A stretch of 64,000 nucleotides of DNA. Origin: JACVRW01 sp963827065 (GTDB lineage Bacteria; Actinomycetota; Thermoleophilia; Solirubrobacterales; Thermoleophilaceae). Shown piece after piece: positions 43,301-52,261 of this stretch. The notes under the pieces are model-generated. The model saw nothing but the letters and a program-made list of their open reading frames with translations. It was not told the origin of the DNA and ran no database searches. The translations under genes and the position numbers were made by a program. The stretch lies in the NCBI GenBank assembly GCA_963827065.1, contig CAWGZM010000010.1:124001-188000 (forward strand), given 5' to 3'. Position 1 is the first letter of the stretch. Each line of letters starts with the position of its first letter.

Positions 43301-44398
43301 TCAGAGCATCCGTCTCACCGACAGAGCCGCGGGCACCTCGGCGCGGCCGCGAATCGCGTCCACCACGAGCCGCGCGGTCGCCGGGCCTGTCGAGATCCCC
43401 CAGGGCCCGTGGCCGGCGGCCACCCACAGCCCCTCGACGCCCTCGGCCTCTCCGACGAGCGGGCGCCCGTCGAGCGACTGCGGCCGGGCGCATGCGCGCA
43501 CCCCACGTGGGCGCGCACGCGCGAGCGCGGGCAGAAACGTGGCGGCCCGGGCGTGCACGGTCTCGACCCAGGCGTCCGGGTTTGGCTCCTCGCCGAGAAA
43601 GGTCGAGCCGACGGACGTCGTTCCGCCCGCGGTGACCGCGCTGAAGACGGCCCCGGCACCGCCGCCTCCGGCCGCCACCGCCTCGACACCCACCTCCTCG
43701 ACGACGTGCCGCGGCGGCGAGCCCAGCTGGAACTCGACGACGACGCCCCAGACCGGGGCGATCGGGCTCCACGCGCGGGTCGGGTCGACAACCTCGGGGG
43801 TCCACGGCCCTGCCGCCACGAGCACGGCGCCCGCCTTTCGCCGCACGCCCCCGGCGATGACGCCGTGCACGTGCCCGGCGCCCGCCCACGGCCAGGCCAG
43901 CTCGTCACTGTGGAAGACGGCGCCCTGCTCGTACGCGCGGAGAGCGAACGCGCGCGTCGCCGCTGCGGGCTGCACCGGGTGGCCGGTGTGTAGGCGACAC
44001 GCGCTGAGCCCCTCGGCGAGCGCGGGCTCGAGCACCTGCAGCTCGCCGCCGTGCAGCATCGCGGGGCGCAGCTCGGGCACGTCGCGGCCGATCTCGCCGG
44101 CCACCTCGGTCAGCTCCGCGGCATCGAAGGCGAGCAGCAGGACGCCCACCGGGTCGTCGGCGATCTCGAAGTCGTCGAGCGACCGGTAGAGCCCGAGCGA
44201 CTCCGTGTAGAGCTGCGCCATCACGGGGTCGAACGGATGCTGCAGCACCCCCGAGTTGCGCCCGCTGGCGGCGCCCGCCACCCTGTCGCGCTCGAACACC
44301 TCGACGCGCGCGCCCGCCTCGGCCAGCTGAGCGGCGGCCGCGCAACCGACAATCCCCGCGCCGATGATCGCGACGTCGGGATGAGGGCTCGTGCTCAG
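43301..44398 (-). CDS. FAD-dependent amino-acid oxidase (DAO/glycine oxidase family) with a CTG start
   Basis: A 365-residue flavoprotein. VAIIGAGIVGCAAAAQLAEAG (about 10-30) is the FAD motif, followed by an acidic strand-2 end (VFERD), and the C-terminal GLWVAAGHGPWGISTGPATARLV is the DAO signature. It would oxidise a D-amino acid, glycine or N-methyl substrate to the imine. The reading frame has no ATG, GTG or TTG near the glycine motif; the natural start is a CTG at 44398 that overlaps the upstream TGA as CTGA. The next canonical start, the GTG at 44446, lies 48 bases inside the previous gene and adds 16 Arg-rich residues unlike the family. Confidence 0.82.
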   Translation of the reverse strand: MSTSPHPDVAIIGAGIVGCAAAAQLAEAGARVEVFERDRVAGAASGRNSGVLQHPFDPVMAQLYTESLGLYRSLDDFEIADDPVGVLLLAFDAAELTEVAGEIGRDVPELRPAMLHGGELQVLEPALAEGLSACRLHTGHPVQPAAATRAFALRAYEQGAVFHSDELAWPWAGAGHVHGVIAGGVRRKAGAVLVAAGPWTPEVVDPTRAWSPIAPVWGVVVEFQLGSPPRHVVEEVGVEAVAAGGGGAGAVFSAVTAGGTTSVGSTFLGEEPNPDAWVETVHARAATFLPALARARPRGVRACARPQSLDGRPLVGEAEGVEGLWVAAGHGPWGISTGPATARLVVDAIRGRAEVPAALSVRRML

Positions 44399-45930
44399 TC
44401 GTCGCCCCCGCTGGCGTAGTCGACGATCGACTTGTCGATGAGCCACTCCACGGGCGCCTTGTCGTCGGTGTATACCTCCCCGCCCGCGAGCGGCTCCTCG
44501 ATCCGGCCCGCGGCCGCAAGCCCCGTCCCGCGCAGTCCGGTGGGCAGGTCGGGGACGGCAGCGCGCAGGCGCGCGGCCGAGAGCGGCCGCTCGCTGGCGA
44601 CGATCAGCGTGTTCGTGTCCTCGATCGGATCGCGCAGGACGTGCGGGAAGACGTCTCCGATCGTCGCCGTAAGCACCTTCTCGAGGTCGTCCTGGCCCTC
44701 CGGGTGGCCGGCGTTGACGATCAGCACGCCCCCGGGAGCAAGCCGGTCGCGCACGGTCTCGAAGAACTCAACCGTGGTCAGGTAGAAGGGGATGTAGGGC
44801 TGGCGATAGGCGTCGACCGAGATCACGTCGTAGCGGGCGTCGATGCGACGCAGGAACGGCCGCGCGTCCTCGTGGTAGAGGTGCAGGCGCGGGTTGTTCA
44901 TGTCGAAGTACTCGCGCCCGATGTCGGACAGCTCGGCGTCGATCTCCACGCCGTCGACGCGCGTCTCGGGGAAGAAGTACTCATAGGCGCGCGCCGTCGT
45001 GCCCGCCGCATTGCCAAGGATCGCGACACGCCGCGGCGGCTCGCTGCGGCCGGCGAACTGCAGCACGAGGTGGCCGTCCCAGACGTCCCCGGTCAGCACC
45101 GAGGAGGCGTTGCGCGGCCCGCCGGGCCCGGGCTCGCACTCGGCTGAGCAGACCGAGTGCTGGGCCTGCCCCTCGTTCAGCTCGAGCGTCCGCTCGCGGT
45201 CCGGATACTCGATCACGCGCGCGTACTGATACTCGGTCTCGGCCTCGTGGATCACCCGGCCGCCGTCCTCCGTGTCGGCCTTGAGCGTGCCGACCGGCAG
45301 CGCGATCAGCACCGCAATCGCCGTCGGCGCGAGTGCCCAGCGGCCGACCGGGCGCAGGCCGGCGACCGCGACCAGCGCTATCGCGAGCGCGAAGATGAGG
45401 AAGGTCCGGCGCGTGCCGACGAGCGGGATCAGGAGGAGCGCCGAGACGAGCGTCCCGACGAGCGAGCCCGCCGTCGAGAGCGCATACAACCGGCCCGCGA
45501 CGGTGCCGGCCTCCTCGACCGACGAGACCGCCAGCCGGATCGCCCACGGCGACACGGCGCCGAGCAGCAGCACCGGGATCGCCACCAGCACGAGCACGCC
45601 GACGAGCGAGCCGAGGAAGGCACCCGCCGAGATCTCGTCGAGCGCATCGACCGCGATCTCGAGCATCGGGTCGGCGACGAACGGCACGATCGCCAGCAGT
45701 CCCGCCGCGGTCAGAGCGAGCAGGCAGAGCCCGCGCATGTGCGGGTGCCGGTCCGCCAGCCGGCCCCCCAGCCAGTAGCCGAGGGACAGCGCCACGAGCA
45801 CGATCCCGATCGTGTTTGCCCACACGATCGTGGAGGCACCGAAATAGGGGGCGAGCAGGCGTACAGCGGCTATCTCGGCGCCGAGCGAGCCCGTCCCCAC
45901 CACGAAGACGAGGAGGGGCAGTGGAGGCAT
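44395..45930 (-). CDS. Fused MFS-like membrane / spermidine-synthase-like protein
   Basis: A 511-residue protein. The first half has seven to eight hydrophobic helices (LLVFVVGTGSLGAEIAAVRL and following, up to about 215). The second half is a class I methyltransferase-like fold of the polyamine-synthase family: VDAYRQPYIPFYLTT and PGGVLIVNAGHPEG are visible. The canonical GGGDG nucleotide loop reads ILGNAAGTTARAYEYFF, so binding of decarboxylated AdoMet is questionable. Such fusions are common in actinobacteria and may not make spermidine. It overlaps the oxidase gene by CTGA. I chose the ATG at 45930. Confidence 0.85.
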   Translation of the reverse strand: MPPLPLLVFVVGTGSLGAEIAAVRLLAPYFGASTIVWANTIGIVLVALSLGYWLGGRLADRHPHMRGLCLLALTAAGLLAIVPFVADPMLEIAVDALDEISAGAFLGSLVGVLVLVAIPVLLLGAVSPWAIRLAVSSVEEAGTVAGRLYALSTAGSLVGTLVSALLLIPLVGTRRTFLIFALAIALVAVAGLRPVGRWALAPTAIAVLIALPVGTLKADTEDGGRVIHEAETEYQYARVIEYPDRERTLELNEGQAQHSVCSAECEPGPGGPRNASSVLTGDVWDGHLVLQFAGRSEPPRRVAILGNAAGTTARAYEYFFPETRVDGVEIDAELSDIGREYFDMNNPRLHLYHEDARPFLRRIDARYDVISVDAYRQPYIPFYLTTVEFFETVRDRLAPGGVLIVNAGHPEGQDDLEKVLTATIGDVFPHVLRDPIEDTNTLIVASERPLSAARLRAAVPDLPTGLRGTGLAAAGRIEEPLAGGEVYTDDKAPVEWLIDKSIVDYASGGDD

Positions 45931-45950
45931 TGCTTCGCCGCGGAGGGTAG

Positions 45951-48018
45951 CTACGGGGCCCCGGTCCAGCCCCTCGCGTAGCACGGCTTGGACCCGCACA
46001 CCTCGACGATGCGCCCGTCGATCTTCAGGAACTCCGACTTCTGGACCCGCGCGCTGACCTCGCCGCGCGGCGCGCCGTGCGGGTCGCGGCCGAGTCGCGG
46101 TGGCACGTTTGCGGTGGGAGGCGCCGGCGTTCCCTCGACCGCCGTGCCGACCGTGCGCTCGGGGCCGACGTCCCACCAGACCATTCCGGAGCCGGTGTTC
46201 GGCAGCTTCAGCCTCTTCAAGCCGTGCCACGGGTTCGAGAGCGCCGAGCGGCCCGGATCCAGGACCGGCTTGCGGATCGGGGCGCCGAACGTGCGCGCCA
46301 TGATCACCGGCGTCAGGTCGGCGACCTGGTGGTCGCCGAAGGCCACGTGCATGAGGACGTTGTGCGTCGGCGTGTTCGGCAGCGGCCGGCTGGTGACGTG
46401 ACGCGCGTAGCCGTTCGACTCGCCGCGGTCCCAGAGCAGCTGGATCTGCGAGAGCCACAGCTGGCGCTCGAGCTGGTTCGGATAGCCGCCGTAGATGATC
46501 GGCGCGAACTCGTCGAAGTCGACGCTGCGCTGCAGCAGCGTCGAGTAGTTCATGCCCGGCACGCCGAGCACGGCGCGCTCGAAGTCGGGCGCGAGCGCCG
46601 TGAGCGCACCGCCCATGATGCCGCCCTGTGAGTTGCCGTCGAAGAACAGGCGGCGCGTGTCGATCACGCTCTGGCCGTTCTTCTGGAAGGCGGCGTTCGA
46701 CGAGAGTCCCTGCGGGTGGATCAGCGCGCGCCCCAGGAACATCTGGTTCAGGAAGCCCTGCTGCATGCGGTCCGCGACGGTGTTGAACTTCGAGAAGTCG
46801 GACATCACCGTGATGATGTGGCCGAGGTCCTGCTCGGCGAAGCCGGCCCAGTCGGTGGCGCAGAACACGAAGTTGTGCTCGTTCGCCATCGCCTCGACGT
46901 TGCCCGCGTCGATCTCGGTGGCGCTGCCGAGCAGCCCGTGCCCGTAGAGCGCGGGGCGCGCCTTCGGCGGCGCGGCCGGGTCGAGCGCGACGCGCGGGAT
47001 CTCGCAGACGTACTGGAAGCTGTAGCTGCCGCGCTGCTTCGGCAGGCCCTTGCCGTCGAAGGTGAAGCGGCCACCGGGGGCGCATCCGTTGGTGAGGAAG
47101 CAGGGCACGCTGACCGTGCCGCTCACGCGGCGGGCGATCAGACTGCTCTCGGCGACGCTCAGGTCCTGGGTCGAGTCGACCGTGAAGGCCGGCGAGCGTC
47201 CGCTCACCTTGAGGTCCTTCAGGTTGCGGTCGCCGAGCGACGCGAAGCCGCGGTCGCGGATATGGAGCGCCCGCTTCGTGAGGCTCTGCCGGCTCGCCAC
47301 CGTGAAGTCCCAGGCGAGATAGAGGCTGTCGCGACCCACGCCCGCCTTCCCCAGCTTGCGGAAGAGCTCATTGAAGTGGGAACGCCGGTTCTCGACGAGG
47401 CGCTTCTTCGTCTTCTTCGAGTCGCGGTAGAGGCGGAAGTTCCTACCCGCCTGGATCGTCCCGCCGTTCGCCGTTCTTCAGGTTCCGGAGCGCGACGATG
47501 TAGCGCTCGCCCTCCGCGAAGTTCTTGGCCGGGCGGATGATGAGAACGCGCTCCCTGGCCGTCGTCGGGTTGGAGTCGACCTCCGCCCAGACCGGATGGC
47601 GCTCACCTGTGCGCGCGTTGATCACGACGACCGGTGAGTGCTTCGCGAGGCTCTTCGAGACGTCGCCGAGACGCGGCAGCCCGGTCTTGCGCCCCGCGGC
47701 GAGCGTGTCGAGGCCCGGCACCTTCGTGATCAGCATCGAGCCGGGGCTGAAGCCGTCGGCGCGGTTCATGTCGGCCGGGTCGATCGGCGTGCCGGCCTTG
47801 TTCCTCGGCATCGACGAGCGCTTTAGGGCTAGCCTGCGCCCCGTCGGCGTCGAGGCGTCGCGTTTCGTGTAGTGGTCGTTCGGCCAGGGATAGAGGCAGA
47901 CGGCCGGGTCGGTGAAGTCGCAGGTCTTGGAGGGCTTCGCGCCCTGCGCCTCGGCGGCGGCCGGGATGACGATCGAGATGATCGCGGCGGCGGTCGCGGC
48001 GTGGAGTCCTTTTCGCAT
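45951..48018 (-). pseudogene. Large secreted alpha/beta-hydrolase-like protein, frameshifted near 47467
   Basis: The first frame (48018 to 47443) gives a signal peptide (about 1-24), CDFTDPAVCLYPWPNDHYT and a conserved KNFAEGERYIVALRNLKNG, then stops. Skipping one base near 47467 continues as ANGGTIQAGRNFRLYRDSKK and then the long second frame to 45951, which contains the nucleophile elbow DGNSQGGIMGG (GxSxG, about 380) and a C-terminal MHVAFGDHQVAD. Together about 690 residues. I recognise the general form of secreted actinobacterial hydrolases of this type without a known substrate. The extra G in AACGGCGAAC is the likely lesion; a pseudogene and an assembly error are both possible. Confidence 0.75.
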
Positions 48019-48078
48019 GGCGGGCGGGCATCCTAGCTATCGCCGTTCCGACCAGCGGGCGGCGTAGCCTCGCCCGCC

Positions 48079-49365
48079 ATGGATCTCGTCGCCGCCGACC
48101 GCGCTCATCTCTGGCATCCGTTCACCCAGCAGCGAGGCTGGGCGGACGAGCCGCCGCTGATCGTGGAGCGCGGCGAGGGAACCGATCTGATCGACGTGGA
48201 GGGGCGCCGCTACATCGACGGCGTGTCGTCGCTCTGGTGCAACGTGCACGGGCACGCGCACCCGCGCATCGACGCTGCGGTCAGGGACCAGCTCGGCCGG
48301 GTCGCGCACTCGACGATGCTCGGGCTCTCGCACCGCCCGGCGATCGAGCTGGCGCAGCGGCTCGCCGAGATCGCGCCGCCCGGGCTGACGCGCGTCTTCT
48401 ACTCGGACTCCGGCTCGACCGCCACCGAGATAGCGCTGAAGATGGCGTTCCAGTACTGGCAGCAGCGCGGCGAGCCGCGCCGGCAGTTCGTCGCGCTGCG
48501 GATGGCCTACCACGGCGACACGATCGGCTCCGTCTCGGTCGGCGGGATCGACCTCTTCCACTCGATGTACAGGCCGCTCCTGTTCGACACGCTGAAGGCG
48601 GAGCCCGGTGACCTCGACGACATGGAGCGCCTGCTCGCAGCGCACGCCGGCGAGGTGGCGGCGGTGATCATGGAGCCGCTCGTCCAGGGTGCGGCGGGCA
48701 TGCTCGTCCACCCGGAGGGCTACCTGCGCCGCGTGCGCGAGCTCTGCGACCGCCACGATGTCCTGCTCATCCTCGACGAGGTGGCCACCGGCTTCGGCCG
48801 CACGGGGCGCATGTTCGCCTGCGAGCACGAGGACGTTGCACCCGACCTGCTGTGCCTGGCGAAGGGGATCACGGGCGGCTACCTGCCGCTGGCGGCGACG
48901 CTCGCTAGCGAGCGCGTCTACGAGGGCTTCCTCGGCGAGTTCGAGGAGTTCCGGACCTTCTTCCACGGCCACACCTACACGGGCAACCCGCTCGCGTGCG
49001 CGGCGGCGATCGCGTCGCTCGACGTCTTCCGCGAGGAGGACACGCTCGGGCAGCTGGCGGCGCGGATCGATCAGCTCTCGGAGCTGCTCGAGCCCGTGGC
49101 GGCGCATCCGGCGGTGCGCGAGGTGAGACGGGTCGGCTTCATGGTGGGGATCGAGCTCGAGGAGTTCCCGTTGCCGGTGCGGATGGGCCACCGCGTGACG
49201 CTCGAGGCCCGGGCGCGCGGGGCGATCATCCGTCCGCTCGGCGACGTGCTGGTGCTGATGCCGCCGCTGTCGATCTCGGGTGCCGACCTGGAGCGGCTCG
49301 TGCAGGTCACGGCCGAGGCGATCGACGCGGCGACGTCGTCGCTCGAGCGGCGCGCGGCGGCCTGA
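48079..49365 (+). CDS. bioA: Adenosylmethionine-8-amino-7-oxononanoate aminotransferase
   Basis: A 428-residue class III aminotransferase that makes 7,8-diaminononanoate. LWHPFTQQRGW at the N-terminus is diagnostic of BioA, followed by YIDGVSSLWCNVHGHAHPRID, FYSDSGSTATEIALKMAFQYW, MAYHGDTIGSVSVGG, LLILDEVATGFGRTG and LLCLAKGITGGYLPLAATL (PLP Lys about 262). It completes the pathway begun by bioB-F-D but is separated by eight genes; its own promoter lies in the 60 bases after the hydrolase start. Confidence 0.95.
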   Translation: MDLVAADRAHLWHPFTQQRGWADEPPLIVERGEGTDLIDVEGRRYIDGVSSLWCNVHGHAHPRIDAAVRDQLGRVAHSTMLGLSHRPAIELAQRLAEIAPPGLTRVFYSDSGSTATEIALKMAFQYWQQRGEPRRQFVALRMAYHGDTIGSVSVGGIDLFHSMYRPLLFDTLKAEPGDLDDMERLLAAHAGEVAAVIMEPLVQGAAGMLVHPEGYLRRVRELCDRHDVLLILDEVATGFGRTGRMFACEHEDVAPDLLCLAKGITGGYLPLAATLASERVYEGFLGEFEEFRTFFHGHTYTGNPLACAAAIASLDVFREEDTLGQLAARIDQLSELLEPVAAHPAVREVRRVGFMVGIELEEFPLPVRMGHRVTLEARARGAIIRPLGDVLVLMPPLSISGADLERLVQVTAEAIDAATSSLERRAAA

Positions 49366-49439
49366 GCGGGGCCCCGCTTGGTGGCGGCGCCGGCCGGCTC
49401 GCGGGTGGGCTGGGCAAACGGGGCCGGCGAACGGCAACT

Positions 49440-49478
49440 GTCCTGACTTTCGGGCCTAGGAGACCCAAAAGTCAGGAC
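49440..49478. repeat. Strong inverted repeat (hairpin) after bioA
   Basis: GTCCTGACTTT (49440-49450) and AAAGTCAGGAC (49468-49478) are exact complements, extended inward by GGG (49452) and CCC (49464) to leave a 9-base loop. It stands 75 bases after bioA in a 200-bp gap. No T-tract follows, so it may be a terminator of another type, an mRNA stability element, or a dispersed palindromic repeat. Confidence 0.65.
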
Positions 49479-49532
49479 GGTCGAGACCGCGCGCACGCTG
49501 AGCGTCAGCAAGCGCCGCTAGTTACGGGCACA

Positions 49533-49561
49533 GAGGCCGTCCCGCAACGCGGGGCGGCCTC
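49533..49561. terminator. GC-rich hairpin, terminator candidate for rubredoxin gene
   Basis: GAGGCCGTCCCGC (49533-49545) and GCGGGGCGGCCTC (49549-49561) pair along 12 of 13 positions, the exception being a G-T wobble, with a 3-base loop. It lies immediately after the rubredoxin stop on the minus strand. There is no strong T-run, so the assignment rests on position and stability. Confidence 0.5.
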
Positions 49562-49563
49562 GC

Positions 49564-49737
49564 TCAGCCCTCGTACGGCTCGAAGTCCCTCTTGCGCGCC
49601 CCGCAGACCGGGCAGAACCAGTCGTCCGGGATGTCCGTGAAGGCGGTGCCGGACGGGATTCCGCCGTCGGGGTCGCCCTCCTCGGGGTCGTAGATGAACC
49701 CGCAGGAGGTGCAGATCCACTGCTGAGTCTCCGTCAT
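49564..49737 (-). CDS. Rubredoxin
   Basis: A 57-residue protein, short enough to be missed by length filters. ICTSCGFIYDPEEGDPDGGIPSGT and FCPVCGARKRDFEPYE show the two CxxCG knuckles that bind a single iron. It is a small cytoplasmic electron carrier, often for alkane hydroxylases or detoxification of oxygen and superoxide; no partner is adjacent. The ATG at 49737 and the stop at 49564 frame it exactly. Confidence 0.93.
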   Translation of the reverse strand: MTETQQWICTSCGFIYDPEEGDPDGGIPSGTAFTDIPDDWFCPVCGARKRDFEPYEG

Positions 49738-49779
49738 CGGCGGGACAGCCTAGCGGCCGCGCGGAGGTAGGCTGCGCGC

Positions 49780-50400
49780 GTGCGCGTGGACCGTCCGCCA
49801 CCGGGCGAGGAGCTCAACTTCGGCAAGGCGGTCGAGCCGCGCCCGGCGGCCTCGCTCATCCTGCTCCGCGACGGACCCGGCGGCGCCGAGGTCCTGCTCG
49901 TCCAGCGCAATCCGGAGCAGCGCTTCATGGGCGGCGCCTGGGTCTTTCCCGGAGGCGGCACCCGCCCGGACGACGACGGCCCCGCCGCGACGGCGCTGCG
50001 CGAGCTCGAGGAGGAGGCCGGCCTGAAGCTCCCGGAGGCCGCCGAGCTGGTGCCGTTCGCCCGCTGGATCGCTCCCGAGCAGGTGAGCGTCCGCTTCGAC
50101 ACCTGGTTCTTCGCGGCTGCCGCGCCAGCGGACGCGAAGCCGTCGGTCGACGGCAGCGAGTGCGTCGACGCGCGCTGGCTTCGTCCGGCCGACGCCCTGG
50201 CGGCCCACACCCGTGGCGAGCTCCTCCTCGTCTTTCCCACGATCAAGAACCTGGAGCGGCTCGGGGAGACGAGCTCCGTCGCGGAGACACTCGAGGCGGC
50301 CCGCCGGCTCCCGATCGTCACGACCCAGCCTCGTGTCGTCGTCCGCGAGGGCGACACCCGCGTGCTGCTTCCGGGGGAGCCCGGCTACGACGACCCGTGA
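49780..50400 (+). CDS. Nudix hydrolase
   Basis: A 206-residue protein. The Nudix box appears as GGGTRPDDDGPAATALRELEEEAGL (about 53-77), with the REx2EE core intact; VFPGGG upstream of it is normal. DxWFFAAA follows. Some substrate such as an NDP-X is hydrolysed to NMP and X-P. The long C-terminus (PTIKNLERLGETSSVAETL) resembles ADP-ribose- or CoA-type pyrophosphatases. The start is a GTG at 49780. Confidence 0.88.
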   Translation: MRVDRPPPGEELNFGKAVEPRPAASLILLRDGPGGAEVLLVQRNPEQRFMGGAWVFPGGGTRPDDDGPAATALRELEEEAGLKLPEAAELVPFARWIAPEQVSVRFDTWFFAAAAPADAKPSVDGSECVDARWLRPADALAAHTRGELLLVFPTIKNLERLGETSSVAETLEAARRLPIVTTQPRVVVREGDTRVLLPGEPGYDDP

Positions 50401-50428
50401 CCGCAACCCGGCCGCCCCGGGCTTGTTC

Positions 50429-51217
50429 ATGAGAACGATGAGACGCAGCGTCCTGACGCTCGTCATCGCGGCCGCAATCGTGGGGGCAGTGGCCGCGGTG
50501 GCCGCCGCGAGCACGCTGATCGGCACAGAACAGGCCGATCAGCTCACCGGTGGCGAAACACCGGACCAGATCTACGGCGAGGGCGGCGACGACACGCTCA
50601 GCGGCGCCGGCTTGGGCGACTACCTCGAGGCCGGTTCGGGCGACGACTCGGTCGACGGCGGCGACGGCGTCGACCTCCTCATCGGCGGGACCGGCAACGA
50701 CCGCATCGATGCGGGGACCGGCGGCGACGTCGTTTACGCGGGGGCGGGCGAGGACCTCGTCCTGGGCGGTCAGGGGGATGACACGCTCTTCGGGCAGTCC
50801 GAGCCGGACCGCCTCTTCGGCGGCGCCGGCAACGACCGCATCTACGCGAGCCTCGGCGGCGATTTCGTCGACGCCGGCTCGGGCGCGGATCGGATCAGCG
50901 CCGAGGGTGGCACCGCGACGATCCTCGCCGGCGGCGGCGACGACGTGATCACCGGCAGCGGCGGCGTCATGGACGTCCAGGGCGGCGGCGGGAGCGACCG
51001 TATCCGCACGGGCGAGGCGAGCGATCGGATCTCAGGCGGCAGCGCCAGCGACTCGATCGACGCCGGCAGCGGCGACGACACGGTGAATGCCCTCGACGGC
51101 CGCCGCGACCGCGTCACCTGCGGCGACGGTCAGGACACGGCGTTCGTCGACCCGTCGGACATCGTCAGCGGCTGCGAGGTCACTAGCCGCAGGCGCCCTG
51201 CCGCCCGCCGGCGCTGA
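50429..51217 (+). CDS. Secreted calcium-binding RTX-like repeat protein
   Basis: A 262-residue protein with a signal peptide (basic start, hydrophobic about 6-25, ending AAAS). From about 28 on it consists of nine or more glycine/aspartate repeats of the form GGxGxDxUx (GGEGDDTLSG, GTGNDRIDAG, GGAGNDRIYA), the calcium-binding parallel beta-roll of hemolysin-type proteins. It has no enzymatic or pore domain, so it is probably a secreted structural or scavenging protein. A CGDGQDTAFVDPSDIVSGCE tail carries two Cys. Confidence 0.85.
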   Translation: MRTMRRSVLTLVIAAAIVGAVAAVAAASTLIGTEQADQLTGGETPDQIYGEGGDDTLSGAGLGDYLEAGSGDDSVDGGDGVDLLIGGTGNDRIDAGTGGDVVYAGAGEDLVLGGQGDDTLFGQSEPDRLFGGAGNDRIYASLGGDFVDAGSGADRISAEGGTATILAGGGDDVITGSGGVMDVQGGGGSDRIRTGEASDRISGGSASDSIDAGSGDDTVNALDGRRDRVTCGDGQDTAFVDPSDIVSGCEVTSRRRPAARRR

Positions 51218-51238
51218 CGAATGCGGTAGAACCCGGCC

Positions 51239-52261
51239 ATGCCGGCAAGCGGCCTGACCGTTGCCGTGACGGGCCCGACCGGCGACCTCGGCATCGGGGT
51301 CGTCAGCGCTCTGCAGCGCTCGCGCGCGGTCAAGCGCATCGTCGGGATGGCGCGCCGGCCGTTCGACCCCGCCGAGCACGGCTGGAAGAAGGCCGAATAC
51401 CGCCAGGGTGACGTGACCGACCCCGAGAGCGTCCGCGACCTCGTCAAGGGCGCCGACGTGGTCGTGCATCTGGCTTTTGCGATCCTGAACGCGGGGGACG
51501 CCACTCGCAGGCTGAACGTCGAGGGCTCGCGGCTCGTGTTCGAGGAGGCGGCCAAAGCGGGTGTCGAGCGGATCGTCTACGCGTCGAGCGTCGCGGCATA
51601 CGGCTTCCACGAAGACAACCCCGACTGGCTGACCGAGGACGTCCCGCCGCGCGGCTCGCCCGAGCACCCGTACTCGCAGCAGAAGGCCGAGGTCGAGCAG
51701 GCGCTGGCGGAGGTGCTGATGCGGCGCCGGCGCACCGTCGCCTACGCGCTCCGGCCCTGCATCGTGGCGGGCCCACACGCGCGCACGTTCGTGCAGGAGA
51801 TCCCCTACTTCCGGCTCGCCGAGGCGATGCCCGACCCCGTGCGCAGGCTCGTACAGTCGATGCCGGTGCTGAAGCCGGTGATCCCGGACCCGGGCGCGCG
51901 CTTCCAGCTCGTGCACGAGGACGACGTGGCGAGCGCCTTCGCCGCCGCCGTGCGCGGCCGCGGCGAGCCAGGCCCGTACAACCTCGCCGCGTCCGGCACG
52001 CTGACGCTGGCCGACGTCGCGCAGGCGCTCGACTGGTACACGCTGCCGGTTCCCAAGCCGCTCGCGGACGCCACCGCCGACGTCGTGACGCGGCTGCCGC
52101 TCCTGCCCGACTCGGTGGCGTGGATCCACTCGGTCAAGAAGCCGGTGCTGATGAAGACGGACCGTGCCCGCAAGGAGCTCGGCTGGCGGCCGAAGCACAC
52201 GGCGAGGGCCACCCTGAAGGAGACGATCGCGGCCGAGCGGGACGAGGCCGCGGCGCGCTAG
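51239..52261 (+). CDS. NAD(P)-dependent epimerase/dehydratase (extended SDR)
   Basis: A 340-residue extended SDR: VAVTGPTGDLGIGVVSAL (8-25), DVVVHLAF (about 75), YASSVAAYG (catalytic Ser about 117) and YSQQKAEVE (Tyr-Lys, about 144). RPCIVAGPH and FQLVHEDDVASAFAAAV are typical of the nucleoside-diphosphate-sugar epimerase family; DELGWRP-like ends (KELGWRPKHTAR) are present. The substrate could be a nucleotide sugar or a sterol or flavonoid-like alcohol. The stop overlaps the iron-ADH stop at CTAG. Confidence 0.88.
   Translation: MPASGLTVAVTGPTGDLGIGVVSALQRSRAVKRIVGMARRPFDPAEHGWKKAEYRQGDVTDPESVRDLVKGADVVVHLAFAILNAGDATRRLNVEGSRLVFEEAAKAGVERIVYASSVAAYGFHEDNPDWLTEDVPPRGSPEHPYSQQKAEVEQALAEVLMRRRRTVAYALRPCIVAGPHARTFVQEIPYFRLAEAMPDPVRRLVQSMPVLKPVIPDPGARFQLVHEDDVASAFAAAVRGRGEPGPYNLAASGTLTLADVAQALDWYTLPVPKPLADATADVVTRLPLLPDSVAWIHSVKKPVLMKTDRARKELGWRPKHTARATLKETIAAERDEAAAR

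Noticed and set aside
50550..51120. Tandem repeats that could be a mobile or satellite element
   Set aside because: They are coding beta-roll repeats of the RTX-like protein.
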